64,000 bases of DNA from Pampinifervens sp037481935 (GTDB lineage Bacteria > Aquificota > Aquificia > Aquificales > Aquificaceae): assembly GCF_046159715.1 (NCBI RefSeq), contig NZ_JBJXCT010000010.1, forward strand, positions 4,658-68,657, written 5' to 3'. The notes below the pieces were generated by a model. The model was not told the DNA's origin. It made no database searches and saw only the letters and a list, made by a program, of their open reading frames with translations. The position numbers and the translations under genes are program-made. Of the stretch, positions 32,602-40,372 are shown piece after piece (positions within the stretch are counted from its first letter, which is position 1; each line of letters starts with the position of its first letter).

Positions 32602-32669
32602 GTCAACCTCCTGATAGGTTTATTATAGACCATATAACTTTCCCGGTCCTGGGATGCTAATATTATTCT

Positions 32670-33533
32670 ATGAAGGTTATGGACTTTCTCAGGCAGAAGA
32701 ACATATCCATAGGGGACAACTTCCAGCTACTTCTGGATGCACTGGGATTGCGTAGAGAGGACTATGTGAAGGCTGTGGAGCAGGAGATTGGAGAGCCTGC
32801 CAAGATGTCCAAGTCAAAGGGAAATACCGTTGACCCGGAGGAGGCAGTGCAGAAATACGGAGCAGACACGGTGAGGCTCTACATACTCTTCGCTGGACCC
32901 GTGGAAAAGGACTTTGAATGGACGGAGGAGGGAGTGCAGGGTGCCTACAGGTTTCTGAGAAGGCTCTGGAACCTCTTTCACCAGCACCTTGAAGGTATGA
33001 GAGAAGCTGGGTATAGCAGAGAGGACTTTGTGAGCCTTGCGGGAAAAAGTAAGGATATAAGACACAGGACCCACCAGACTCTCAAGAAATACCTTTCAAG
33101 CATGGAAGACCTTTCCTTCAACACATCCATAGCCAGCATAATGGAGCTTCTGAATGTGCTTCAGGACTTTCAACCCTCTGAAGGTCTGGACTACAAGGTG
33201 CTCAGAGAGTCCTTTGAGATTATCCTTTTCATGCTATATCCCATAACTCCTCACATATGCGAGGAGCTATGGCAGAGGCTAGGCTACGACAGGCTCATGG
33301 CCTTTTACCCCTTTCCACAGCCAGACGAGAAGGCCCTTATACTTGAAGAAATAGAGATTCCGGTGCAGGTAAACGGAAAGTTGAGGGCAGTGGTAAGGGT
33401 GCCGTTAAACGCAGAAGAGTCGGCAGTGAAAGAGCTTGCTCTCAGAGACCCGAGAGTGAGCCAGTGGCTCGATGGTAAAGAGGTCAAAAAGGTGATATAC
33501 ATAAAGAACAAACTTCTCAATCTGGTGGTCTGA
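32670..33533 (+). CDS. leuS: Leucyl-tRNA synthetase beta subunit (C-terminal half of split LeuRS)
   Basis: 287 aa, beginning within the class I catalytic domain after the HIGH region. KMSKS at residues 45-49 (AKMSKSKGNTVDPEEAVQKYGADTVRLY) is the second class I signature; then the anticodon-binding helical domain (LRRLWNLFHQ, EELWQRLGY) and C-terminal VQVNGKLRAVVRVP. Full LeuRS is about 800-950 aa; a two-subunit alpha/beta enzyme with a beta of this size is known from Aquifex aeolicus. The alpha subunit gene is not in the window. Start ATG 32670 has no SD; TAATAT lies 6 nt before it. Confidence 0.93.
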   Translation: MKVMDFLRQKNISIGDNFQLLLDALGLRREDYVKAVEQEIGEPAKMSKSKGNTVDPEEAVQKYGADTVRLYILFAGPVEKDFEWTEEGVQGAYRFLRRLWNLFHQHLEGMREAGYSREDFVSLAGKSKDIRHRTHQTLKKYLSSMEDLSFNTSIASIMELLNVLQDFQPSEGLDYKVLRESFEIILFMLYPITPHICEELWQRLGYDRLMAFYPFPQPDEKALILEEIEIPVQVNGKLRAVVRVPLNAEESAVKELALRDPRVSQWLDGKEVKKVIYIKNKLLNLVV

Positions 33534-33534
33534 C

Positions 33535-33750
33535 ATGGAAAACCTGATAAACCTGTTCCTTTTCTTGGGGAAGCTCCTGCTCCTGATGCTCCTTGTAGGT
33601 CTACCCCTTCTCCTTATAATAATCTTCATAGCGGACAGAGTTTACAGGAAAGTTGGTCCAAAATATGAAGAACTCAGAGATAAAAGGATAAGAGAGCTGG
33701 AAGAGAAAGAGAAGGAGCGTGGAGATGAGGGGAGGAGGAAAAAGCTATGA
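33535..33750 (+). CDS. Small membrane protein, 71 aa
   Basis: One strong membrane helix (LFLFLGKLLLLMLLVGLPLLLIIIFIADRV) followed by a very charged, mostly helical tail (RDKRIRELEEKEKERGDEGRRKKL). Its ATG lies one base after the leuS stop, so it is transcribed with leuS. No family recognised. Confidence 0.65.
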   Translation: MENLINLFLFLGKLLLLMLLVGLPLLLIIIFIADRVYRKVGPKYEELRDKRIRELEEKEKERGDEGRRKKL

Positions 33751-33771
33751 TTATTATCATATAAATTCCCC

Positions 33772-33799
33772 TTGACAGCTTTTAAGCTCATGCTAATTT
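33772..33799 (+). promoter_or_regulatory. Promoter of the oxidoreductase operon
   Basis: TTGACA (33772-33777), 16 nt, TGC-TAATTT with an extended TG (-10 at 33794-33799), then a short leader with an AAGGAGGT SD before ATG 33830. The spacer contains AGCTT-TT-AAGCT (33777-33788), a perfect 5-bp inverted repeat that could be a repressor site. Confidence 0.6.
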
Positions 33800-33829
33800 T
33801 TTGATAACCCATTCATAAGGAGGTAAGGC

Positions 33830-34543
33830 ATGCCGATGGAAGTTTTGCCAGGACCCGCTGGCTATATACCAACCCCTGCAGCCTTTGAAGGTGTCGAACT
33901 TCCACCACCAGGAAAAGCACTGCTCTACGGAAAGATAGTGGATGAAGAGACTGCCATGAGAGAGGCTGCAAAGGCAATGCTCACAAGGAGAAACCCCACC
34001 ATATTCCCTGGCCCTCTGGTTCTCTGGGGCTGGAACGCCGGAGCCATGGAAAAGGCAAAGGCTGTTCTTGAGCTATCTATGGAAATACCCAACTGCAGGA
34101 TAATACCCATGCCCGACTATAGACCAAAGTATCCCAAGATAGACCCCGAGGCCGAGATAAACCCCAACCATCCAAACCTAACCATACTTCACAACAAGAT
34201 AGAAGCCTGTATATTTGTAGGCGTCCACTGCCATTACGCAAACCTTTCTCTCAGGATGATAAGGGCTGGGACAAACTGCTTTACCATAGCCCTGTGTGCA
34301 GAGATGGGGCATGAGGATGCCATGGTTTCTCTCAGGGACCAGCATGCAGATGAAATAAGGCGATTCAGAGATGTGCTTGTTAAGGTAAGAGAAGAGCTTG
34401 GTATAAAGTGGGAGCCAAAGCTCCCTCCAGAAAACCCCTCACTTCCAAAGGAAGAATACCAAACCCTTTCCGTTCTGGATTATGGAGAGTATTCTTACCT
34501 TTTAATCCCCAGAAGGGGAGAGCATGTGACAGAAAGCGAATAA
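33830..34543 (+). CDS. 2-oxoacid:ferredoxin oxidoreductase accessory subunit (CO dehydrogenase epsilon-like)
   Basis: 237 aa, first gene of a set of five that match the five-subunit pyruvate/2-oxoglutarate:ferredoxin oxidoreductases described from Hydrogenobacter thermophilus. It has no CxxC clusters. Segments FPGPLVLWGWNAGAMEKAKAVLELS and CIFVGVHCHYANLSLRMIRAG look like the nucleotide-binding fold of the CO dehydrogenase/acetyl-CoA synthase epsilon subunit family; I make that link with moderate confidence. Strong SD (AAGGAGGT). The exact role in the enzyme is unknown; porE/forD-type names are used in the literature, but I cannot say which operon this is. Confidence 0.7.
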   Translation: MPMEVLPGPAGYIPTPAAFEGVELPPPGKALLYGKIVDEETAMREAAKAMLTRRNPTIFPGPLVLWGWNAGAMEKAKAVLELSMEIPNCRIIPMPDYRPKYPKIDPEAEINPNHPNLTILHNKIEACIFVGVHCHYANLSLRMIRAGTNCFTIALCAEMGHEDAMVSLRDQHADEIRRFRDVLVKVREELGIKWEPKLPPENPSLPKEEYQTLSVLDYGEYSYLLIPRRGEHVTESE

Positions 34544-34559
34544 AAACGGAGGTAGTGTC

Positions 34560-35729
34560 ATGCCAGAACAGAGAGTTGTAGATGCAGATTACCTTCTTTT
34601 AGAGGCACCGAGAGAAAGAAAGTTCATCACCGGTGCCCAGGCGATGGCTGAGGCAGTCAAGCGTGCCAACGTGGATGTTGCCATAGCATACCCAATCACC
34701 CCCCAGTCTGAGGTCATGCACCTTGTGGGTGATATATGGGCACAGGGATACATAAAGGACTACTACAGGGCTGAGGAAGAATACGGTGCCATGTCCGCCA
34801 TAGCGGGTGCAGTGAGGGGTGGTGCAAGGGCATTTTCCGCCACATCCGGTCCCGGACTTCTCAGGGGTCTTGAAGCCATAGCTTCCTGGCCCGGTCACAG
34901 GATACCTGCGGTGCTTGGTGTTCTTACAAGGGTTGTAAACGCTCCTCTTTCCATACAGCCTGACAATGTGGAGATTTCTTACCTTCTCAACTGCGGTATG
35001 GTTGTCCTGCACGCAGAAAATCAGCAGGATGTTTTTGATTTCACCCTTGCCAGCTTTATCATATCTGAGATGGTTGATGTTTACATACCTATAGCCGTCT
35101 GCACCGAGGGCTTCTTTGTCACCCACGCCAAAGGCTACGTGAACATGACCCCCGAGGACATGAAACTGCCCCCCAGAGACCCCTACAAGGCACCAGTGCC
35201 TCCCACAGACTGTGAGATACCACCAGCAAGGATACAGAGGGATGCTCCAGTCCAGAAGTCCAACTTCATGAGCTATCTTATACATGCGGTCTGGCAGCAG
35301 GAGATATGGGCTTCCAACATAAGGGCTATGAAATATATATACAAATACCTTGGAGGACCCATAGAGGTGATAAACCCGGACGCAGAGGTCTTTGTGGTTG
35401 CCTCCGGTTGTGCTGCCGCTCAGGGAAGGGAAGCGGTGCGTTATGCCCAGCTTGAGGGTCTCAATGTGGGTCTTGTAAAGGTCAAGTCCATAAGACCCTT
35501 CCCGGAGAAGGAGATAAGACAGGTGCTTTCAAAGGCAAAGGCTATAATAGTGCCAGAGCACAACATAGTGGGATGGCTTGCCAAGGAGGTAAAGGCTGCC
35601 ATTCCCAACAGTGACAGCGTGATAGGCGGACCAAGGGTCTACGGTGGTATGACGCTGCCGGTGGAGCTCATAATGGAAAAGATCTATCAGGCCCTTGGTA
35701 TAAAGAAGGAAAAGAAGGTTGTTGTATAA
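34560..35729 (+). CDS. 2-oxoacid:ferredoxin oxidoreductase subunit alpha
   Basis: 389 aa. Contains the family's domain I/II features: KFITGAQAMAEAVKRANVDVAIAYPITPQSE, YYRAEEEYGAMSAIAGAVRGGARAFSATSGPGLLRGLEAIA, and domain III CSGC-like VVASGCAAAQGREAVRYAQLEGLNVGLVKVKSIRPFP. Alpha binds CoA and helps bind TPP with beta. It reductively carboxylates acetyl-CoA or succinyl-CoA using reduced ferredoxin. SD is GGAGGT 7 nt before the ATG. Substrate (pyruvate or 2-oxoglutarate) is not decidable from sequence alone, so no symbol is given (porA/forA). Confidence 0.9.
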   Translation: MPEQRVVDADYLLLEAPRERKFITGAQAMAEAVKRANVDVAIAYPITPQSEVMHLVGDIWAQGYIKDYYRAEEEYGAMSAIAGAVRGGARAFSATSGPGLLRGLEAIASWPGHRIPAVLGVLTRVVNAPLSIQPDNVEISYLLNCGMVVLHAENQQDVFDFTLASFIISEMVDVYIPIAVCTEGFFVTHAKGYVNMTPEDMKLPPRDPYKAPVPPTDCEIPPARIQRDAPVQKSNFMSYLIHAVWQQEIWASNIRAMKYIYKYLGGPIEVINPDAEVFVVASGCAAAQGREAVRYAQLEGLNVGLVKVKSIRPFPEKEIRQVLSKAKAIIVPEHNIVGWLAKEVKAAIPNSDSVIGGPRVYGGMTLPVELIMEKIYQALGIKKEKKVVV

Positions 35730-35750
35730 AAACTTCAAGGAGGTGTAAAG

Positions 35751-36617
35751 ATGGGTCTGGAGTATGTAAGAATTTCACCAGGCTTTGAGAAATATATGCC
35801 CAAAGACTACGTGGACCTGGTCCAGTACGGGCAGTTTGGAAAAGAGATAGACGTCCAGCAGCTGGGACAGTTCAAGGAGTTGGTGGAAGAGCACCCCATG
35901 TGTGCAGGGTGCTTCATGGCTTACTTCATAAGGGTCTTCTATGCAGCACTTCCAAAGCCAGAGGACACCATAGTCATAGGCACCGCCGGATGCGCAAGGC
36001 TTTCCCTCTCTCAGGCGGCGGTCCCCTTCATATACGGAAACTACGGAGACACCAATGCGGTTGCCTCAGGTCTCAAGAGGGCCCTCAGTATAAGGTTCCC
36101 CGACAAGGAAAAGGATGTGGTGGTCATAGCTGGTGATGGAGGACTGATTGACATAGGCTTTGGTATGACCATGCACTCCTGGTTCAGAAGGGAGAAGTTT
36201 ACCACCATTATGGTGGACAACGAGGTCTATGGAAACACGGGAGGTCAGGAGAGTGGTATGTCTCCAAAGGGCGTTCAGCTCAAGATGGCTCCAAAAGGAA
36301 AGCAGTTTGACAAGATAAACGCAGTGGAGCTTGCCAAGACCGCAGGCTGTGTCTATGTGGCAAAGCTTTCTCCCACAAATCCCAAGAGAATCGCAAAAAC
36401 CGTGAGGAGGGCAATCCTCGCCGCAAGGCACTTTGGGCCTACCTTCATACATGCCTACACTTCCTGCAACATAGAGTATTCCATACCCACTGAGAAGGTT
36501 CTTGAGGATGCCAGGAAGAGGGAAAAGCAGGACTTTGGCTTTTATGAATGGATGACGGAGGAGGTTAAGGAGTTCTTTGAAGAGATTGAAAGGAAGCCCG
36601 AGGAGGTTAAAGCATGA
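35751..36617 (+). CDS. 2-oxoacid:ferredoxin oxidoreductase subunit beta (TPP-binding)
   Basis: 288 aa. HPMCAGCFMAYF (CxxC of the [4Fe-4S] next to TPP), TIVIGTAGCARLS (third cysteine), VVVIAGDGGLIDIGFGMTM (TPP/Mg GDG motif), MVDNEVYGNTGGQESGM (N-x-V-Y-x-NTGGQ) and the last Cys in AYTSCNIEYSIPTEKV make a clear match to the beta subunit. It holds TPP and one cluster and performs the decarboxylation or carboxylation with alpha. Good SD (AAGGAGGT). The 3' end overlaps gamma by 4 nt (ATGA). Confidence 0.93.
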   Translation: MGLEYVRISPGFEKYMPKDYVDLVQYGQFGKEIDVQQLGQFKELVEEHPMCAGCFMAYFIRVFYAALPKPEDTIVIGTAGCARLSLSQAAVPFIYGNYGDTNAVASGLKRALSIRFPDKEKDVVVIAGDGGLIDIGFGMTMHSWFRREKFTTIMVDNEVYGNTGGQESGMSPKGVQLKMAPKGKQFDKINAVELAKTAGCVYVAKLSPTNPKRIAKTVRRAILAARHFGPTFIHAYTSCNIEYSIPTEKVLEDARKREKQDFGFYEWMTEEVKEFFEEIERKPEEVKA

Positions 36618-37297
36618 AAAGGTATAACATACGCATAGCAGGCGTCGGTGGGCAGGGGGTGGTTACCTCCGCCCACATACTTGGTAATGCCATGTCTGCG
36701 GCTGGCAAATATGCCACCCTTGTTCCCTTCTTTGGCTCTGAAAAGAGAATGGCACCTGTGGAAGCCTACGTGAGGGTCTCCGACCAGCCCATCTATGAGG
36801 TGGGTGAGGTGGTCTATCCCAATGTTATAATGATTTATCATCCCCAGGTCATAACCCATGGAAAGTCCTACACCATGCCCTTCTATTCAGGACTTAAGGA
36901 AAATGGCCTTGCCATAATAAACACAGATGTGGATATAATACCTGAAGAAGACTGGAAGATACTGAGCGACCTGAACACAAGGGTCTACATGTTCCCCGCA
37001 ACAAAGATAGCTCTGGACATAGCCGGCACAGAACTTGCCACTAATATGGCAATGATAGGTCTCTTTTTCGGAATAACCCGAATCGTGGGCTTTGAACATA
37101 TTGAGCAGGCAGTAAGAGAAAGGTTCCTCGGAAATACCTTTGTGGCTTCTGGTGGAACCACCGCCCTTGACAGCGCCATAGAGAAGAAGTTCAAGAAAAA
37201 GATGGAGCTTCTTGAAAAGAACATGCAGGTCATAAGGGAAGCCTTCAAGATAGCGGAGGAAAGGGGCTGGGTGGAAGAAGAAGCTCTTACGGGTTAA
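36614..37297 (+). CDS. 2-oxoacid:ferredoxin oxidoreductase subunit gamma
   Basis: 227 aa, a Rossmann-like subunit starting NIRIAGVGGQGVVTSAHILGNAMSAAGKYATLVPFFGSEKRMAPVEAYVRVSD, which is the characteristic gamma start (GxGGQGV...). Then a conserved domain through GNTFVASGGTTALDSAIEKKFKKK. It forms the CoA-side lid of the alpha/beta active site. The start overlaps beta by ATGA; translation coupled. Confidence 0.92.
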   Translation: MKRYNIRIAGVGGQGVVTSAHILGNAMSAAGKYATLVPFFGSEKRMAPVEAYVRVSDQPIYEVGEVVYPNVIMIYHPQVITHGKSYTMPFYSGLKENGLAIINTDVDIIPEEDWKILSDLNTRVYMFPATKIALDIAGTELATNMAMIGLFFGITRIVGFEHIEQAVRERFLGNTFVASGGTTALDSAIEKKFKKKMELLEKNMQVIREAFKIAEERGWVEEEALTG

Positions 37298-37324
37298 ATT
37301 AATCTATAAGGAGGCAAGGCAGGT

Positions 37325-37549
37325 ATGTACTATGTGGCAGATGTAAAGGAAGCGGACTGTGCTAAGTATAACTGCAAACAGTGCGTGCTCTTCTGTCCAG
37401 AACCCAACACTCTCATGTATCATGACTCCAAGCATGTGGCATGGGTAAACTACTCAAGATGTAAGGGATGTGCCATATGCGTTTATGTGTGTTCCGACCT
37501 TCTTAAGAGAAACTGCATAGAAATGGTCATGGTAACCGCCGGAGATTGA
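37325..37549 (+). CDS. 2-oxoacid:ferredoxin oxidoreductase ferredoxin-like subunit
   Basis: 74-aa 2[4Fe-4S] ferredoxin-like subunit: C-x4-C-x2-C-x3-CP (CAKYNCKQCVLFCPEP) and C-x2-C-x2-C-x3-C (CKGCAICVYVC) plus an extra Cys (RNCIEM). Spacing of the first cluster is unusual: C-x4-C instead of C-x2-C. It closes the five-gene set and should pass electrons from the catalytic subunits to soluble ferredoxin. SD AAGGAGG lies 9 nt from the ATG. Confidence 0.88.
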   Translation: MYYVADVKEADCAKYNCKQCVLFCPEPNTLMYHDSKHVAWVNYSRCKGCAICVYVCSDLLKRNCIEMVMVTAGD

Positions 37550-37560
37550 GGAGGTGGAGT

Positions 37561-37857
37561 ATGAACTTAGAGGACAAGTTTAACCTTCTTGCGGAAGAAG
37601 TTAAGAAGAGTATGGCAAACCCCGACCTTGACATTGAGCTGTGCTTTCCCAATGAAGTGGACCAGGGCTGTGAGGTCAAGAGCTATCCCTACCTCAGGGT
37701 GAAGTATGTGGTAGAGGGGCACGATGTGTATGAAAAGGAGATAGACATTGACCCCATGTATTGGGAGAAGGATGTAAAAGACCTTGCAGGTCTTGTTACC
37801 TTTCAGATACAGCAGTTCATGGAGGAGATAGACTCTGTGGAATACGGCGGAGAGTAA
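37561..37857 (+). CDS. Hypothetical protein between the oxidoreductase operon and CobW, 98 aa
   Basis: Unrecognised. It begins MNLEDKFNLLAEEVKKSMAN and has two Cys (ELCFPNEVDQGCEV) 10 residues apart; an acidic C-terminus. GAGGAGGTGG is its SD, giving ATG 37561. Adjacent genes: oxidoreductase ferredoxin subunit upstream (11 nt) and a G3E GTPase downstream (1-nt gap). A small metal-binding partner of either is possible but is only an inference. Confidence 0.6.
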   Translation: MNLEDKFNLLAEEVKKSMANPDLDIELCFPNEVDQGCEVKSYPYLRVKYVVEGHDVYEKEIDIDPMYWEKDVKDLAGLVTFQIQQFMEEIDSVEYGGE

Positions 37858-37858
37858 A

Positions 37859-38737
37859 ATGCTCCCTGCCTTTGTAATAACCGGATTTCTTGGAAGTGGT
37901 AAGACTACCCTTCTTGTCAATTCAGCGAGGGAGCATTTTCAGGGAAAAAGGGTGGCGGTCATAGTTAACGAACTGGGTGAGGTGGGTGTGGACGGTAAGG
38001 TCCTCAAAAATGCATACTCTGAGGTGCTTGAGCTTCCAGAGGGCTGCATATGCTGTTCCCTTCATTCTGAGTTTGAGAAGGCAATTAAGGAAATAAGAGA
38101 AAAGTATGACCCCCAGCTGCTTTTGGTGGAGACCTCTGGTGGGGCGGTGCCCTTTCCCATAATCCTGAGCCTTCAGGCACTGGGTTGCAGCGTGGATGGA
38201 GTTATTTGCCTTGTAGACTGCTGGAGCTTTGAAAAGTACAGGGAAGATAGCACTGCAAGGTATCAGATAGGCGGTTCAAACGTGATAGTGCTGAACAAAA
38301 CAGACCTGGTGGAAGAAAAAAGAGTATTGGAGATAGAAAGGGAAGTGCTGGATATCTGGAGGCTTTACAGACCGGTTAACTCTTTTACGGGAGAACCCTT
38401 CTACACAAGGGTGAGACTCTATAGAGCAGTATACGGCAGGCTTCCTGAGGAAGTATTCTCAGGTGCATATACGATTCCTGAGCTCAAGAACATAGCCACA
38501 GAACATGGGCACAGTCACCACCATAGAGTTATAAACCTGATTGAACCCGTGGATTACGAAGAGCTTGAAAAGAGATTAAAAAGCCTGCCTGAGAACATAA
38601 TAAGGGCAAAGGGAATAGTTAGGCTAAAGCACTATCCTTTCCCCGTTGCGGTAAACTATTCCTTTGGATACATAGATAACCCGATAGAAGTCAAAGGCTA
38701 CGACGGGCCCTCCTTTCTGGTGCTTATAGAAAACTAA
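37859..38737 (+). CDS. G3E GTPase (CobW/zinc chaperone family)
   Basis: 292 aa. G1/Walker A GFLGSGKTT (residues 9-17), metal-binding CxCC (GCICC, Cys63/65/66), NELGEVGVDGK (switch I), the G4 VIVLNKTDLV, and a His-rich stretch EHGHSHHHRV near residue 217, then a CobW C-terminal domain (AKGIVRLKHYPFPVAV). These GTPases deliver Zn, Co or Ni to target enzymes. Co-location with a bicarbonate transporter makes a carbonic anhydrase or similar Zn enzyme a plausible target, but there is none in the window. Confidence 0.9.
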   Translation: MLPAFVITGFLGSGKTTLLVNSAREHFQGKRVAVIVNELGEVGVDGKVLKNAYSEVLELPEGCICCSLHSEFEKAIKEIREKYDPQLLLVETSGGAVPFPIILSLQALGCSVDGVICLVDCWSFEKYREDSTARYQIGGSNVIVLNKTDLVEEKRVLEIEREVLDIWRLYRPVNSFTGEPFYTRVRLYRAVYGRLPEEVFSGAYTIPELKNIATEHGHSHHHRVINLIEPVDYEELEKRLKSLPENIIRAKGIVRLKHYPFPVAVNYSFGYIDNPIEVKGYDGPSFLVLIEN

Positions 38738-38755
38738 TTTTCTGGAGGGTAAAAG

Positions 38756-39727
38756 ATGGGTTTTGAACTGCTTTTGCAGAACATACTCAATCCGCCTGTT
38801 CTCATGTTCCTCCTCGGGCTTGGTGCCATCCTCCTCAGGACAGAGCTTGAAGTGCCACAGCCTCTACCAAAGCTCTTTTCCCTTTATCTTCTTATAGCAA
38901 TAGGTCTTCATGGTGGCTACGAACTTTCCAAGAGCGGCATAACCTTTGAAGTGCTCAAAGTGCTCCTGCTTGCCATGTTCATGGCGGTTGCAGTGCCCGT
39001 ATACGCCTTTTTCATTCTCAGGCTAAGGCTTGATGTTTACAACGCCGTTGCCATAGCGGCCACTTACGGCTCCATAAGTGCGGTTACCTTCATTACCGCT
39101 GGTTCTTTTCTAAACAGCCTCGGGCAGAGCTATGGTGGCTACATGGTGGCCGCCATGACCCTTATGGAGTCCCCCGCCATAGTCATAGGACTTGTGCTTC
39201 TTACTCTCTTTGCCAGAAGAAACAGCAACACGGGGGTAAACTGGGGTGAGGTTCTGAGAGAAGCCTTTCTCAACCCCTCTGTCTACATACTCATGGGAAC
39301 CCTTCTTATAGGCTTTCTCACAGGTGAAAAGGGCTGGAAAGCCATGGATCCGCTGTTTGGAGTCCTGTTTAAGGGCATGCTTGCCTTTTTCTTGCTTGAT
39401 ATGGGTATAGTGGCCGGTCGCAGGATTGGTGAGATTAGAAAAGTTGGGCTTTTCCTCATAGCCTTTGGTGTGCTTCTTCCTGTGTTCAACGCCCTTGTGG
39501 GAATATTTCTTGCGAAAACCTTTGGTCTGGCAAAGGGGGATGCCTTTATGTTTTCCATCCTGTGTGCAAGTGCTTCTTACATAGCAGTTCCCGCCGCCAT
39601 GAGGCTATCGGTGCCCGAGGCAAACCCCAGCCTTTATGTTACCATGTCCCTTGCCATAACTTTCCCCTTTAACATAGCAGTAGGCATACCACTATATTAC
39701 TTTCTAATAAACCATCTATGGGGGTAA
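38756..39727 (+). CDS. sbtA: Sodium-dependent bicarbonate transporter SbtA family
   Basis: 323 aa with about ten hydrophobic helices in two inverted halves. Signature segments: LLQNILNPPVLMFLLGLGAILLRTELEVPQPLPKLFSLYLL and IGLHGGYELSKSG at the start; AATYGSISAVTFITAGSFL; SASYIAVPAAMRLSVPEANPSLYVTMSLAITFPFNIAVGIPLY near the end. All are typical of SbtA (DUF897). It imports HCO3- with Na+. Its PII-like partner follows. In this organism it would feed the biotin-dependent carboxylases of the reductive TCA cycle; that is inference. Confidence 0.9.
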   Translation: MGFELLLQNILNPPVLMFLLGLGAILLRTELEVPQPLPKLFSLYLLIAIGLHGGYELSKSGITFEVLKVLLLAMFMAVAVPVYAFFILRLRLDVYNAVAIAATYGSISAVTFITAGSFLNSLGQSYGGYMVAAMTLMESPAIVIGLVLLTLFARRNSNTGVNWGEVLREAFLNPSVYILMGTLLIGFLTGEKGWKAMDPLFGVLFKGMLAFFLLDMGIVAGRRIGEIRKVGLFLIAFGVLLPVFNALVGIFLAKTFGLAKGDAFMFSILCASASYIAVPAAMRLSVPEANPSLYVTMSLAITFPFNIAVGIPLYYFLINHLWG

Positions 39728-39731
39728 GAAG

Positions 39732-40025
39732 ATGAAGCCTATGAAAAAGGTTGAGGTGGTGATTGACAGCATATACCTTAGCAGGGTGCTTGATGTGCTG
39801 GAGAAGGCAGGAGTTTCCGGTTATACGGTTATAAAGGATGCCCTGGGAAAGGGAGAAAGGGGTATAATGGCAGGCGATGAGCTTACAGACGTGTTCAAAA
39901 ACAGCTATGTGTTTACAGTATGCTCCGAAGAGGTGGCACAGAAGATAGCGGAGAGTCTGAGACCGCTACTGAAAAAGGTTGGAGGAGCATGCCTCATATC
40001 TGATGTGCTCTGGCTCACGCACTGA
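39732..40025 (+). CDS. sbtB: PII-like regulator SbtB
   Basis: 97 aa with a ferredoxin-like PII fold: KKVEVVIDSIYLSRVLDVLEKAGVSGYTVIKDALGKGERGI, then a short T-loop region and VFTVCSEEVAQKIAESLRPLLKKVGGACLISD. SbtB trimer binds AMP/cAMP-type nucleotides and closes the SbtA channel in cyanobacteria. The cyanobacterial C-terminal redox hairpin (CGxxxC) is absent. It starts 4 nt after sbtA with a GGGGTAAG SD. Confidence 0.8.
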   Translation: MKPMKKVEVVIDSIYLSRVLDVLEKAGVSGYTVIKDALGKGERGIMAGDELTDVFKNSYVFTVCSEEVAQKIAESLRPLLKKVGGACLISDVLWLTH

Positions 40026-40062
40026 TATAAGGAAAACTTATAATCTTTATCATAATTACTAA

Positions 40063-40091
40063 TGGCATACACTCTATGCGAGACTTATAAT
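40063..40091 (+). promoter_or_regulatory. Promoter with inverted repeat upstream of tusA
   Basis: TATAAT at 40086-40091 with a 17-nt spacer to TGGCAT (40063-40068; poor -35). Between them is GCATA-CACTC-TATGC (40065-40079), a perfect 5-bp inverted repeat that is well placed for a regulator acting on the sulfur-oxidation genes. The 98-nt gap 40026-40123 holds nothing else I can identify. Confidence 0.45.
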
Positions 40092-40123
40092 ATGAGGATA
40101 ATCTTACACAGGAGGTGTTTAAA

Positions 40124-40360
40124 ATGGCAACCATAACACCAGATAAGACCCTTGACGCATCTGGTCTTAACTGTCCTCTTCCAGTTCTCAAAACAAAAAA
40201 GGCTATTGAGGAGCTTCAATCTGGACAGATACTTGAAGTTATAACCACAGACCCGGGGGCAAAGGCTGACATACCAGCCTTCTGCAACAGAACGGGACAT
40301 CAGCTTCTTGAAACGGTGGAAGAGGGAGGAAAGATAATCTTCTACCTCAAGAAGAAATAA
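40124..40360 (+). CDS. tusA: Sulfurtransferase TusA family
   Basis: 78 aa. TLDASGLNCPLPVLKTKKAIEEL is the TusA/SirA signature with Cys17 in the CPxP motif that carries persulfide, followed by LEVITTDPGAKADIPAFCNRTGHQL (a second Cys54). In the sHdr pathway TusA passes sulfane sulfur with DsrE proteins to the heterodisulfide-reductase-like complex. An AGGAGGT SD decides ATG 40124 over a GTG 9 nt upstream. Confidence 0.93.
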   Translation: MATITPDKTLDASGLNCPLPVLKTKKAIEELQSGQILEVITTDPGAKADIPAFCNRTGHQLLETVEEGGKIIFYLKKK

Positions 40361-40372
40361 GGAGGGAAACAT

